A stretch of DNA of 64,000 bases, taken from assembly GCA_965197395.1 (NCBI GenBank), contig CBDANB010000003.1, positions 186,001 to 250,000 of the forward strand, written 5' to 3'. Of the stretch, positions 35,212 to 46,380 are shown piece after piece (the stretch's first letter is position 1; every line of letters starts with the position of its first letter). Position numbers and translations under genes: made by a program. The stretch is from CAZYFH01 sp965197395 (lineage in GTDB: Bacteria > Acidobacteriota > Vicinamibacteria > Vicinamibacterales > UBA8438). Below the pieces are notes generated by a model. That model was given only the letters and a program-made list of their open reading frames with translations. It did not search any database and had not been told where the DNA came from.

Positions 35212-36309
35212 CTAACCCTCGAACAGGTCCTTCCTGACGTCATTCGAGTGGATGCGACCGAACTCCCGCAGCAGCTCCTTCGACCGCTCGTCGAACACGG
35301 GCGGTAGCACCACGCTGACCTCCACGACCAGATCGCCGCGCGTCCCAGTGTGGGGCGACGGCGCACCGCGCGCGCGTAGCCGGAATCGCTGACCCGACTG
35401 AGTCCCCGGCGGGACACGAAGCCGTGCCGCGCCGTCGAGCGTCGGGATGTCGATCTTGGCGCCGAGCGCCGCTTCGTGGATGGCAATGGGCATCTTCAAA
35501 TGGAGGTCATCGCCCTCGCGTTGCAGGAAGCGGTGCTCCTTCACGGTGGCTGTGATGTAGAGGTCGCCCGGCTCGCCGCCCGCCCGGCCCGCATTGCCCT
35601 TTGCGTCGACCCGCAGCCTGGCGCCGTTGCGCACACCCGCAGGCACCTGGATCGTGATGTGCTCGTCTCGCGCTACGACGCCTTCGGAGCCACACGCGCC
35701 GCACGGTCGGTGCCGCAACCGACCCGACCCGCCGCAGTGCTTGCACGATTTCGAGAAGACCATGTGTCCCCGTCGCCAGCGCGTCGTCCCCACGCCGTGG
35801 CACTTCGAGCACCGGCCCGCGACCGACCGGCGCTTGCCCGTGCCGCCGCACGCTTCACACGTATCGAGTCGCGTGATCGACAGGCGGTGTTCGGCGCCCC
35901 CGAATGCCTCTTCGAAGCTGAGCGCCACCTCCCCGTGCAGATCGCTCCCGCGCGTTGCCTCCACAGCGGGCTGGCTCGCTCCGGCATCCTGAAAGACCTC
36001 GGCAAACAGCTCGCCGAACGTCGCCGAGGCGCCACCCTCCGAACCGGCGGTGGAGAAATCAAACCCTTGGAATTCCACGGACGTCTGCCGGGTGACACTC
36101 GCCCGCACGCCGTGGATGTCGTACTCCTGTCGCCGTTCGGGATCACTCAGAGTCTCGTACGCTTCGGTCGCCTGGCGAAAGAAGGCCTCCGCCTCGCCGT
36201 CGCCGGGGTTGATGTCGGGGTGGTACCGGCGCGCGAGCCGCTTGTAGGCCCGCTTCACATCGGTCTGGCTTGCCGCGCGCTGCAGCCCGAGAATCACATA
36301 GAAATCCAT
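35212..36309 (-). CDS. dnaJ: Chaperone protein DnaJ
   Basis: A 365-residue Hsp40. The J domain (MDFYVILGLQRAASQTDVKR) includes the HPD motif (RYHPDINPGD). The linker is only weakly Gly/Phe-rich. Four zinc-binding repeats follow: CEACGGTG, CSKCHGVG, CKHCGGSG and CGACGSEG, then the two beta-sandwich substrate domains. It stimulates DnaK ATPase and delivers clients. The ATG at 36309 is chosen over a GTG four codons upstream. It lies 66 bp after dnaK, without the usual grpE between them. Confidence 0.94.
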   Translation of the reverse strand: MDFYVILGLQRAASQTDVKRAYKRLARRYHPDINPGDGEAEAFFRQATEAYETLSDPERRQEYDIHGVRASVTRQTSVEFQGFDFSTAGSEGGASATFGELFAEVFQDAGASQPAVEATRGSDLHGEVALSFEEAFGGAEHRLSITRLDTCEACGGTGKRRSVAGRCSKCHGVGTTRWRRGHMVFSKSCKHCGGSGRLRHRPCGACGSEGVVARDEHITIQVPAGVRNGARLRVDAKGNAGRAGGEPGDLYITATVKEHRFLQREGDDLHLKMPIAIHEAALGAKIDIPTLDGAARLRVPPGTQSGQRFRLRARGAPSPHTGTRGDLVVEVSVVLPPVFDERSKELLREFGRIHSNDVRKDLFEG

Positions 36310-36375
36310 GCCCTGGCCCACGTGCTGGTCACCGCCGCGGGGGGGGCCTGGCGCCTCCCCGCCCGGCGCCCGTGT

Positions 36376-38292
<1,917 letters not shown>

Positions 38293-38401
38293 CTGCCTAC
38301 GTCCTTAACGCGTGATCGAGGGCGGAAGAAGACCGCCCGGACCGCGCGCGAAAAATGTGCGGAGACCGCTCACGTTTCACCCAACATCCTATGCTGAGGC
38401 A

Positions 38402-38430
38402 AGTATAAAATATGAGTGTATATATGTCAA
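38402..38430 (-). promoter_or_regulatory. Strong sigma70-type promoter of dnaK
   Basis: On the minus strand a consensus TTGACA (38430-38425), an exact 17-bp AT-rich spacer and TATACT (38407-38402) precede dnaK with a leader of about 100 nt. The surrounding 40 bp are far more AT-rich than anything else in the window. No CIRCE or exact HAIR element overlaps it. Confidence 0.8.
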
Positions 38431-38442
38431 TTATTGGGGGCG

Positions 38443-38459
38443 CCTGGGGAATCCTCAGG
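38443..38459. promoter_or_regulatory. Near-perfect 17-bp palindrome, candidate operator between dnaK and fecR
   Basis: CCTGGGGAATCCTCAGG has 8-bp arms with one mismatch around a central A. It lies 13 bp upstream of the dnaK -35 and 20 bp upstream of the divergent gene's -10 region, so a bound dimer could affect both promoters. The regulator is unknown. Confidence 0.45.
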
Positions 38460-38478
38460 GGCTGTATCGCCCTCGGCG

Positions 38479-38487
38479 TGGTATACT
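38479..38487 (+). promoter_or_regulatory. Extended -10 promoter of the FecR-domain gene
   Basis: TGGTATACT is an extended -10 (TGn plus TATACT) 30 bp before the ATG at 38517. No good -35 is visible at the matching distance, which fits extended -10 promoters. Confidence 0.5.
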
Positions 38488-38516
38488 CATAGTGCCTGCC
38501 TCGCACGTCCAACACC

Positions 38517-39806
38517 ATGAGATACAGACACTTAGGACGTAGTTACGGCGTCACATCGACCATCCTGATGTTGGGAGTGAGCGTCGGCGCCGCCGCCGCG
38601 TATGCGCAGACGGAGCCACTCGGCATGGTGTCCGGCACCGAGGGAGATGCGTCCATCGTCCGCGGGACGCGTCGCCTCGTGGCGGTCGTCGACCAACCAG
38701 TCTTCGAAGGGGATCGCGCGGTAACCGGGCGCGGTCGTCTGGAAATCCAACTGGACCGCGGTGCCGCGGAGCACCTGGATCTTGACCATGACACGGTCAT
38801 CGACCTCCTGGGGTCCCAGCTCGTTCGCTGTCAGCGTGGCCGGCTCCGGGTGACCGCCGACCCGGGCGGGAGCCTCGCTCAGACGCGCGTCGACACACCC
38901 GATGGCCAGGTTGCCCTCGAACGGGCCGGCGAGTATCTCATCGCCATCGAGCCCGCCGGTCTCCGCGTGTCCGTAGCGCGCGGTCACGCCACCGTCACCA
39001 CTGGTGCGGGCATCGTGGCCCTCGGTGCAGGACAGCAAGTCGTCGCCGGGGCCGGCACCGCATTGGAGGCGACCGCGTACAACACGGCGGCGTGGGATGA
39101 GTTCGATCGCTGGGTGGAACGGCGACACGAGAGCCGTCGCGGTCGATACGCGTCGCGAATGCTCCGGACCCGCCTGTCTGCCGTATCGAGACCGCGCGCG
39201 CCGCAGCCCGACTTGGCGGCAGTGGCGTCCAGGGCGTCGTCGGACAGGATACATCCCCACACCTGGTATCCGGCGGGGCCATGGTTTGTCGGCGGGGGAT
39301 TCTGCTGCGCTCCCGCGCGAGACGACGACGAAGACGCCCCGGCGCCGCAGCCCATCGTCGTCCTCCCGATCGAGCTGCCGGTCGACGAGTTGGCGCCGCC
39401 GGAGCCGGAGCAGCCCCCCCGCCCCGAGGACCCGCGCCTCTCCGTGGTCGGTCTCCGCGTGCCGTCGGTCGGCGCGCCGGCGGTGAGCGCCGCACCCGCA
39501 CACCAACGCCCCCCGGTGATCGTGCTGCCGCGCCAGGGTGCACGTGGCGCCAGAGGCACGTCGGGGGACACCGGGACAGGCGCCGCAGGTCCGATGGCCG
39601 CGAACACCCCAGACCAGTCGACCTCAGCGGCGGCCCAATCCTCGTCCAGCCGGGTCACGTCGGCCTCGCGCCCGTCTCGGTCGACGCGTCACGAGCGCGT
39701 TTCCACTAGGAGTGGGCGTCTCACGGCCGCGCGTCCGTCTCTGTCGACGCGTCACGAGCGCGTTTCCACTAGGAGTAGACGTCTCACGGCCGCGCGTCCA
39801 AACTAG
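38517..39806 (+). CDS. Secreted FecR-domain protein with repetitive basic tail
   Basis: A 429-residue protein with a signal peptide (to about residue 31, ..AAAAYAQTEP), a FecR-like beta-rich domain (GDASIVRGTRRLVAVVDQPV, TRVDTPDGQVALERAGEY, VARGHATVTTGAGIVALGAG; about residues 40-185), a WDEFDRWVERR helix as in acidobacterial FecR/DUF6600-type proteins, a Pro-rich middle and a tail made of a 21-residue repeat (STRHERVSTRSGRLTAARP, about twice). FecR domains bind or sense extracytoplasmic structures. It is transcribed divergently from dnaK and lies 34 bp before the PBP gene. The tail repeat is encoded by a DNA repeat and may be a late addition. Confidence 0.75.
   Translation: MRYRHLGRSYGVTSTILMLGVSVGAAAAYAQTEPLGMVSGTEGDASIVRGTRRLVAVVDQPVFEGDRAVTGRGRLEIQLDRGAAEHLDLDHDTVIDLLGSQLVRCQRGRLRVTADPGGSLAQTRVDTPDGQVALERAGEYLIAIEPAGLRVSVARGHATVTTGAGIVALGAGQQVVAGAGTALEATAYNTAAWDEFDRWVERRHESRRGRYASRMLRTRLSAVSRPRAPQPDLAAVASRASSDRIHPHTWYPAGPWFVGGGFCCAPARDDDEDAPAPQPIVVLPIELPVDELAPPEPEQPPRPEDPRLSVVGLRVPSVGAPAVSAAPAHQRPPVIVLPRQGARGARGTSGDTGTGAAGPMAANTPDQSTSAAAQSSSSRVTSASRPSRSTRHERVSTRSGRLTAARPSLSTRHERVSTRSRRLTAARPN
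39670..39795. repeat. 63-bp in-frame tandem repeat at the 3' end of the FecR gene
   Basis: Two 63-bp units (about 39670-39732 and 39733-39795) differ at only a few positions and keep the reading frame, producing two 21-residue repeats. The unit contains TCGACGCGTCACGAGCGCG and GTTTCCACTAGGAGTGG blocks. A partial third copy holds the stop codon region. Confidence 0.85.
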
Positions 39807-39840
39807 CCGCACATCGACGCAGAGGGAGGGCCTCCAAACA

Positions 39841-42138
39841 ATGACGCCCGCACCGAACCGCTTCATCCGCCAGGCCGTCGCGATCGGGCTCTTCGCCTGC
39901 GCGGCGGTGCTCGGAACCGTGAGCGGCGCGCTGTTCGCGTACTCGCCGGACCTGCCAGAGATCGCGGCCCTCGACGACTACGCGCCGAACACCATCACGC
40001 GGGTGTTTGCTCGCGGTGGTGAGGAGATCGGTGATTTCGCCACCCAGCGTCGGGTCATCATTGGCTACGACGACATCCCCGACGTGCTGCGCCACGCCAT
40101 CATCGCAGCCGAGGACGGCTCGTTCTTCGAGCACAGCGGCATCAGCATCCCCGCCATCATCAGGACGGCGGTCAACGACGTGCTCCGGCGCCGACTCCAT
40201 GGCGCCAGCACGCTGACGATGCAACTCGCGCGCAATATCACGGTCGGCGGCGAAGTGCTCGGGCAGGAGAAAACGCCGCTGCGCAAGCTCAGGGAGACGT
40301 ATTACACGTTCCTGCTCGAGAAGCGCTACACGAAACGCGAGATCTTCACGCTCTACTGCAACGAGATGTGGCTCGGTACCGCGAGGCATGCCGCCAATGG
40401 CGTCGAGGCGGCGGCCCGTCTGTACTTCGGCAAACCGGCCGCAGATCTGGAGCTCGGCGAAGCCGCGCTCATCGCCGGCATCATCCAGAACCCGTCCCGA
40501 CAGAGCCCGCTTGTCGACATGGAGCGGGCGACCGCTCGGCGCAACTACGCGCTTGGCCGGATGGCCGCTGAAGGCTACATCACACCGGAGGAAGCCGAGG
40601 CGGCGATGGCGGAGCCGATCCGTCTCGCGCCGCGTCGCGAGCGGAGCAATGAGATCGCGCCCTACTTCCTGGAGGAGGTCCGGCAGCACCTCGAGCGAGA
40701 GTACGGCGCCGAACGCCTGTACGAGGACGGGCTCGTGGTTCGGTCAACGCTTGACGCGAAGCTCCAGGTCGCGGCGAATCGGGCCGTGTCCGAAGGCCTG
40801 CGCAGCCTCGACAAGCGACACGGGTATCGAGGCCCGCGGCGGAACGTCTTGACCGATGGCGACACCGTCGACTCGCTGGACGCGTTCGAGCACCCGCGGT
40901 GGATCTACCCGATCGAGGTGGGCGACGTCGTGCCGGCCGTCGTTACCGGTATCGACAGCGGCACTGTGCAGGTGCGAGTCGCCGGATACACGGCGACGAT
41001 CGATCCGGAGGAATATCGCTGGACGCGGGCTCGGTCGGCGGAGGAGATCGTCGAGCGCGGCGACCTCATCGACGTCCGGATCACGGCGTTACCGGAGACC
41101 TCCGACGGCATCGCCGACGTCACGCTCGACCAGGAGCCCGAAGTCGAGGCCTCGCTCCTGGCCATCGACAATCGCACGGGGCACATCCTCGCCATGGTGG
41201 GCGGGTACGATTTCGAGCGGAGCAAGTTCAACCGGGCGACGCAGGCGTATCGGCAGCTCGGGTCGCTGTTCAAGGGCGTGCTCTACGCCGCGGCGGTCGA
41301 CCAGGGTTACACCGCCACATCAATCGTCATCGACGAGCCTGTCAGCTACGACGTCGGACCCGACCAGGACCTGTATGAGCCCGAAAACTACGACAACACA
41401 TTCAAAGGACCGATCACCCTTCGCCGCGCACTCGAGAGATCGCGGAACGTGCCAGCCGTCTGGCTGATGAACGCAGTCGGTCCGGAGGTCGTTGTCGATT
41501 TCGCGCGCCGCGTCGGGTTCAGCTCGCCGGTGCCGCCGTATCTGTCGGTCGCGCTCGGCTCGGCCGAAGCGACGTTGGCCGAGGTTACGAGTGCCTATTC
41601 GGTGTTCCCGAACGGGGGGACACGCATGGTGCCGATGCAGATCCAGCGCATTCTCGACCGCGACGGGAACGTGCTGGAAGAGCACCATCCACAGTCACAG
41701 GACGCACTGCGGGCCGATACCGCCTACATCATGGTCAGCCTGATGCGCGGTGTCGTGCAGCGGGGCACGGCGCAGCGGGCACGACGCGAGCTCGCGTGGC
41801 CGGTGGGGGGCAAAACGGGCACGATGGACGAGTACACCGACGCGTGGTTCGTTGGGTTCGACCCGGATATCACCGTTGGGGTCTGGGTGGGATACGACGA
41901 GAAGCGCACGCTCGGGGACAAAGAAGAAGGCGCACGCGTCGCGCTGCCCATCTGGATCGACTTCATGAAGGCCTACGTCGACGAACAGCCAGCACCCGAA
42001 GGGTTCGTCCCGCCGGGCAACATCGTCTTCACGACCGTGGACCCCGAGACGGGCCAGGTCACCGAGCCGTGGGCCCGCGACGCGATCCAGGAGGCGTTCA
42101 TCGCCGGGACCGAGCCGGGCACGGCGTTCCGCAGGTAG
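39841..42138 (+). CDS. Class A penicillin-binding protein (PBP1A type)
   Basis: A 765-residue bifunctional peptidoglycan synthase anchored by one N-terminal transmembrane helix (residues 10-32). The glycosyltransferase domain has IIAAEDGSFFEHSGIS with the catalytic Glu and LHGASTLTMQLARNI; an OB-like insert follows (VGDVVPAVVTGID..VTLDQEPEVEAS); the transpeptidase domain shows SLFK (SxxK, in RQLGSLFKGVLY), SRN (SxN) and GGKTGTMDEYTDAWFVG (KTG). The residues before the SxxK Ser are RQLG rather than the common QPGS. The ATG at 39841 follows GGGAGGG. A longer upstream frame runs over the FecR repeats and was rejected. Confidence 0.93.
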   Translation: MTPAPNRFIRQAVAIGLFACAAVLGTVSGALFAYSPDLPEIAALDDYAPNTITRVFARGGEEIGDFATQRRVIIGYDDIPDVLRHAIIAAEDGSFFEHSGISIPAIIRTAVNDVLRRRLHGASTLTMQLARNITVGGEVLGQEKTPLRKLRETYYTFLLEKRYTKREIFTLYCNEMWLGTARHAANGVEAAARLYFGKPAADLELGEAALIAGIIQNPSRQSPLVDMERATARRNYALGRMAAEGYITPEEAEAAMAEPIRLAPRRERSNEIAPYFLEEVRQHLEREYGAERLYEDGLVVRSTLDAKLQVAANRAVSEGLRSLDKRHGYRGPRRNVLTDGDTVDSLDAFEHPRWIYPIEVGDVVPAVVTGIDSGTVQVRVAGYTATIDPEEYRWTRARSAEEIVERGDLIDVRITALPETSDGIADVTLDQEPEVEASLLAIDNRTGHILAMVGGYDFERSKFNRATQAYRQLGSLFKGVLYAAAVDQGYTATSIVIDEPVSYDVGPDQDLYEPENYDNTFKGPITLRRALERSRNVPAVWLMNAVGPEVVVDFARRVGFSSPVPPYLSVALGSAEATLAEVTSAYSVFPNGGTRMVPMQIQRILDRDGNVLEEHHPQSQDALRADTAYIMVSLMRGVVQRGTAQRARRELAWPVGGKTGTMDEYTDAWFVGFDPDITVGVWVGYDEKRTLGDKEEGARVALPIWIDFMKAYVDEQPAPEGFVPPGNIVFTTVDPETGQVTEPWARDAIQEAFIAGTEPGTAFRR

Positions 42139-42153
42139 ACGCGCGCCACGCCG

Positions 42154-43267
42154 CTACGCGCTCTTCTCCGCGGCCTTCTGCATCAGGCTTCGCTTGATGA
42201 ATTCGTCGAGGTCGCCGTCCAGCACGCGCTCGACATTGCCCACTTCCATCTTCGTCCGGTGGTCCTTCACCATCTGATAGGGGTGCAGCACGTAGCTGCG
42301 GATCTGGCTCCCGAACGCGATGTCCTTCTTCTCGCCGCCGATTTGCGCCATCTTCTCCTGCTGCTCCCGGAGCCGAAGGTCGTAGAGTCGCGCCCGCAGC
42401 ACCTTCATGGCCGCGTCGCGGTTCCGATGCTGCGACCGCTCGTTCTGGCACGACACGACGATATTGGTGGGCAGATGAGTAATGCGGACGGCCGAATCGG
42501 TCACGTTGACGTGTTGACCGCCGGCGCCACTTGACCGGTAGGTGTCGATCCTAAGGTCCTTGTCTTCAATCTCGACCTCGACGTCGTCAGGCAGATCCGG
42601 CCACACAAAGACCGACGCGAACGATGTGTGCCGCCGCGCCGCCTGATCGAACGGTGAGATCCGCACCAGCCGGTGCACACCCGCTTCCTGCAGCAGGAGC
42701 CCGTAGGCGTACGACCCGTTCACGGTTATCGTCGCGCTCTTGACGCCCGCCTCGTCGCCCGGCTGGAACTCGATCACGTCCTTCGCAAAGGTGCGTCGTT
42801 CCGCCCACCGCAGATACATCCGCAGCAGCATCTCGGCCCAGTCTTGCGATTCCGTCCCGCCGGCGCCCGGGTGTATCGACACGATCGCATTGCGCACGTC
42901 GTGCTCGCCCCCGAGCATTTTCTTAATCTCGCCCGCGTCGACCTGCGCCTGCAGCTCGTCGAGCCCGGCAGCCAGATCATCCGCCACACTCTCGCCTTGG
43001 CTGGCCCACTCGACGAGCACGTCGAGGTCCTCGGTACGGGTACGCAGGGACTCGGCAAGGTCGTGGTCTTCCTGCAGACGGCGGCGGCGCTGGAGAACCT
43101 GCTGTGCCGCGGCTTGATCGTCCCAGAAGGTCGGAGCGGCAGCCTGCTGCTCGAGGCGCGCGATCTCGGTCTCTATACGTGCGGCGTCAAAGATAACCTC
43201 GCAGGTCCGCTGCCCGCCTGGCCAGGTCCTGATATCGTCGAATCTGTTCATCGAGCGCGATCGCCAC
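42154..43267 (-). CDS. prfB: Peptide chain release factor 2, with programmed +1 frameshift
   Basis: RF2 (about 370 residues) is made from two frames. Translation starts at the GTG at 43267 after GGAGG and reads 26 codons (..LDEQIRRYQDLARRAADLRGYL) to an in-frame TGA at 43189-43187. A +1 shift at CTT-TGA-C continues as DAARIETEIARLEQQ.. to the stop at 42154. The tripeptide selecting UGA is SPF (RISPFDQAARR) and the catalytic GGQ loop is SSGAGGQHVNV. RF2 ends translation at UAA and UGA; the shift autoregulates its level. lnt lies upstream on the same strand. Confidence 0.95.
43186..43200 (-). promoter_or_regulatory. RF2 programmed frameshift site
   Basis: The sequence GAGG-TTAT-CTT-TGA-C holds the slippery CTT codon, the in-frame UGA and a C after it, with an internal Shine-Dalgarno-like GAGG four bases before CTT. 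This is the conserved arrangement for the prfB +1 frameshift. Confidence 0.93.
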
Positions 43268-43332
43268 CGTGTCCTCCGTTCGCAGGTGAGATGTTCCTCG
43301 TGTCCTAGCAGCCGCGCCGGTGACGTGGCCAG

Positions 43333-44868
43333 TCAGCGCGCCGCGCGGCGTCCGCGGGGGCGCCGCCGGCAGACCCAGAGCACGAGCGCGGTCAAGATGG
43401 CGCCGGCATACGCCGGCGTATCGCCGATGCGCCCGTAGACGGTCAGCCCGTCGAGCAATCGCACGTCCTCGACCACGATAGCGGGCTCGAACAGCGCGGT
43501 CCGTGCCAGGATGCGACCATAGGGATCGATGACGCCGCTGATGCCCGTATTGGCGGCACGCACCAAGAACCGTCCCTGCTCGATGGCTCGCAAGCTCGCC
43601 TGCTGGAAGTGCTGGTGCGGCGCAGCGGTCGGTCCGTACCAGGCATCGTTCGTGATCGTGATGAGCAGCGTGCTCCCGGCCAGTACGAGCCCGCGCACGA
43701 GCCCAGGATAGATGATCTCGTAGCAAATCGCGGTGCCGACCGGCCGCCCCCCGACCGGCAGGGTGCGTGGACCTGGCCCGGCGGAGAAATCAGCGACGGT
43801 CTCCACGAGCGGCGACACGAAGAACAGCGCACGTTTCATCGGCACGTATTCTCCGAACGGCACGAGGTGCTGTTTCTGATAGACGCCCGCCGTCGCGCCG
43901 GATGGGTCGATGAGATACGCGGCGTTGTAGTACCTCGTCTCGGCGCCTGCGCTGATCGCGGTGCTCCCGACGAGTGCGTGCGCGCCGGTTTCCCTCGCAG
44001 CGCGACGAATCGCCTCCCCACGGGGGTCGTGCTCGAACGGGAAGGGGGTGGCCGCCTCGGGCCAGACGATGAGCCGGGCGCCGTCGGCGGCGGCGTGTCT
44101 CGTCTGATCGAGGTAGCCGGCGAGGATCGTGTCGCGCCTCGTCGGGTCCCACTTCTCGTCCTGCGCGACGTTGCCCTGCAACGCGGCCACGCGCAGCGGC
44201 TCACCCCCACGGATCAGCGCCGCGTCCTCCAGGCGCCAGTAGCCGAACACGACACTCGCCACGACGACGACGGCGGTGATCGCCCCGGGCGCCCACGGCC
44301 GGGGCCGCCGAGCGACGACCGCGTGCGCAAGGGCCGCGTTGACCAGCACCACGAGCGCCGACACGCCCAGGACCCCCGCGAGGCTGGCCACCTGCGCGAC
44401 CGGGAGGACCGCCGCCTGACTGTAGCCGACCAGCTCCCACGGGAAACCGGTGAACAGATGGATCCGGCCGAGCTCCGTCGTCACCCACACGGCCGGCGCG
44501 TAGAGCAGCCCGCCGGCCCCGAGACGCTGCCGGATGAAGGCCATCATCAACGCGAAGAGCGCCGGATAGAGCGCGAGATACGCCACGAGCAACCCGTGCA
44601 CGATCCACGACGCCGACCGCGGCAGCCCGCCGTAGTCGACCATCACCGCCGGGATCCAATAGATCGTCCCCGCGAAATGGACGAGACCCGTCACGAGCCC
44701 GAGCCCGAAGGCACGGGTCGGCGGCATTCCGCTCCCGACCGCGACGAGCAGTGGCACGAGTGCGATCCAGGCAATGGCGGGGTGCCCGAGGTGGGGGAAG
44801 CTGAAGACGAGCAGGAGGCCGGAGAGCGCTGCGGCAAGCGGCGTCGCGGCGGCGCTCCCTCTCGGCAC
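43333..44868 (-). CDS. lnt: Apolipoprotein N-acyltransferase
   Basis: A 511-residue membrane enzyme that adds the third acyl chain to lipoproteins. About six to seven N-terminal transmembrane helices (ALSGLLLVFSFPHLGHPAIA..) precede a nitrilase-like periplasmic domain whose catalytic triad is visible: Glu in IVWPEAATPF (near residue 267), Lys in KQHLVPFGEYVP (near 333) and Cys in TAICYEIIYPG (near 383). A last helix closes the protein. The GTG start shares a base with the stop of the SPOR gene (TAGTG). Together with lolC/lolD it indicates standard outer-membrane lipoprotein maturation. Confidence 0.94.
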   Translation of the reverse strand: MPRGSAAATPLAAALSGLLLVFSFPHLGHPAIAWIALVPLLVAVGSGMPPTRAFGLGLVTGLVHFAGTIYWIPAVMVDYGGLPRSASWIVHGLLVAYLALYPALFALMMAFIRQRLGAGGLLYAPAVWVTTELGRIHLFTGFPWELVGYSQAAVLPVAQVASLAGVLGVSALVVLVNAALAHAVVARRPRPWAPGAITAVVVVASVVFGYWRLEDAALIRGGEPLRVAALQGNVAQDEKWDPTRRDTILAGYLDQTRHAAADGARLIVWPEAATPFPFEHDPRGEAIRRAARETGAHALVGSTAISAGAETRYYNAAYLIDPSGATAGVYQKQHLVPFGEYVPMKRALFFVSPLVETVADFSAGPGPRTLPVGGRPVGTAICYEIIYPGLVRGLVLAGSTLLITITNDAWYGPTAAPHQHFQQASLRAIEQGRFLVRAANTGISGVIDPYGRILARTALFEPAIVVEDVRLLDGLTVYGRIGDTPAYAGAILTALVLWVCRRRPRGRRAAR

Positions 44869-45614
44869 TACCGCGTGATCCAGGGGGTGAAGTGTTCTTC
44901 GGTCTCCAGACGCAGCTGTGCCCGCTCTGCGTCGGCCAGATCAGCGAACGGACCGACGCGGATGCGAAACATTTCCACGGGCGCATCCCGCACCGGGTCG
45001 ACCACGAAGGCGGGGAATCCCTTGGCGCTCAGATCGTCGGCGACAACTTGAGCCGCCGGTCGTTCGCGGAGCGACATGACCTGGACCGCCCATCCGGCGG
45101 ACCGAGCCGTCACCGCGGGAGCCGGATCCGGGGCCGCCTGCGAACCAGGGAGCAACGGATCCACGCCCGTGCTTGACACCTGCTCCACCTCGCCGCGTCC
45201 CGGTGGCACCGGTGCGGCGGGCCCGGCAGCGCCCGCGGACTCGGTCGCCGGTTCGGGCAAGTCGGCCACGGGCGGCGGCGGTTCGACGGATGCGCGTGGG
45301 TTGCGCAATGCCTCCTCGACCGGGGCGTCACGCTCCAACCGTCGGAAGTAGCTCAGGTCGTCACCCGACGTCGCGGCCGCCGAAGGCTCGGAATTTGGTG
45401 TGTTGATGACCGCGGGCCGTCGCTCGTCTCCGAACAGACCCGCGGTCGCCGCGCCGCCGCCATCAGTCCGCAGGAGCGGCTGGACGAAAGGCACGCCCCG
45501 CCCGACCAGAACACCGCAGAGGAACACCACCACCGCGACGACGGTCGCCGCCATGAAAAGAAAGACGACCTGTTTCGGGCTCGGAGTGACGTCGCCTGGG
45601 GCCTGAGACGCCAT
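44868..45614 (-). CDS. SPOR-domain membrane protein
   Basis: A 248-residue protein with a short cytoplasmic N-terminus, one transmembrane helix (QVVFLFMAATVVAVVVFLCG, residues 15-35), a long Pro/Ala/Glu-rich linker and a C-terminal SPOR domain (residues about 172-248: GWAVQVMSLRERPAAQVVAD, MFRIRVGPFADLADAERAQL). SPOR domains bind denuded glycan strands at division septa. The layout matches DedD/FtsN-like proteins. It is coupled to lnt. Confidence 0.82.
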   Translation of the reverse strand: MASQAPGDVTPSPKQVVFLFMAATVVAVVVFLCGVLVGRGVPFVQPLLRTDGGGAATAGLFGDERRPAVINTPNSEPSAAATSGDDLSYFRRLERDAPVEEALRNPRASVEPPPPVADLPEPATESAGAAGPAAPVPPGRGEVEQVSSTGVDPLLPGSQAAPDPAPAVTARSAGWAVQVMSLRERPAAQVVADDLSAKGFPAFVVDPVRDAPVEMFRIRVGPFADLADAERAQLRLETEEHFTPWITR

Positions 45615-45621
45615 GCCGGGT

Positions 45622-46380
45622 TCAGGAGCCGTCGCTCTTTTTCCCGCCCAGCACGCTGAAGATGTCTATGGGCAGCGGGAACACGAGCGTCGAGTTCTTC
45701 TCGCTGGCGATCTCGGTCGCCGTCTGCAGGTAGCGGAGCGTCATGGCCAACGGTTGATGGCCGATCACCTCAGCGGCCTGCGCCAGCTTCTCGGACGCGA
45801 TGAACTCGCCGTCAGCGTGAATGATTTTGGCACGCTTCTCGCGCTCGGCTTCGGCCTGCCGGGCCATCGCACGCTGCATGTCGACCGGCAGGTCGACATG
45901 CTTGACCTCCACGGCCGACACCTTGACGCCCCACGGATCGGTCTGCGTATCGAGGATCTGCTGCAACTGCTGGTTGAGCTGCTCGCGTTCGGCCAACAGC
46001 CCATCGAGCTCGACCTGGCCCAGCACGCTCCGCAGCGTGGTCTGCGCGAGCTGCGACGTCGCGTAGTGGAAGTTCTCGACCTCGACGATGGCGCGCTGCG
46101 GGTCCATGACACGAAAATAGACGACTGCGTTCACCTTGACCGAGACGTTGTCCTTCGTGATGACGTCCTGCGGGGGCACGTCCATGACGATCGTCCGCAA
46201 GCTCACGCGCACCATCCGGTCGATCGGGGCGAAGACGAGGATCACACCCGGACCCTTCGGACGCGGATACAGCTTGCCCAAACGGAAGATCACGGCGCGC
46301 TCGTACTCGTTCAGGATCTTGATGGAGCTGACGAGATAGATCAGGAGGATGACGAGAAAGATGAGCCCCGGATTGATCAT
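45622..46380 (-). CDS. Slipin (SPFH/stomatin-like) membrane protein
   Basis: A 252-residue protein with an N-terminal membrane segment (GLIFLVILLIYLVSS), then the SPFH domain: IKILNEYERAVIFRLGKL, PGVILVFAPIDRMVRVSLR, DVITKDNVSVKVNAVVYFRV and DPWGVKVSAVEVKHVDLP, and a helical tail (AMARQAEAEREKRAKIIHA). Bacterial slipins pair with NfeD proteins, here directly upstream with an ATGA overlap. They organise membrane microdomains; the partner protease domain is in the NfeD protein. Confidence 0.92.
   Translation of the reverse strand: MINPGLIFLVILLIYLVSSIKILNEYERAVIFRLGKLYPRPKGPGVILVFAPIDRMVRVSLRTIVMDVPPQDVITKDNVSVKVNAVVYFRVMDPQRAIVEVENFHYATSQLAQTTLRSVLGQVELDGLLAEREQLNQQLQQILDTQTDPWGVKVSAVEVKHVDLPVDMQRAMARQAEAEREKRAKIIHADGEFIASEKLAQAAEVIGHQPLAMTLRYLQTATEIASEKNSTLVFPLPIDIFSVLGGKKSDGS

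Noticed and set aside
38293..38516. CIRCE or exact HAIR operator before dnaK
   Set aside because: Neither TTAGCACTC-N9-GAGTGCTAA nor CTTGAGT-N7-ACTCAAG occurs. ACTCAT and TGAGGCAAG words near the -10 are too weak to name.
39538..39840. Upstream extension of the PBP gene
   Set aside because: The extra 101 residues translate the 3' end and repeats of the FecR gene in another frame. The ATG at 39841 has a ribosome site and begins the membrane anchor.
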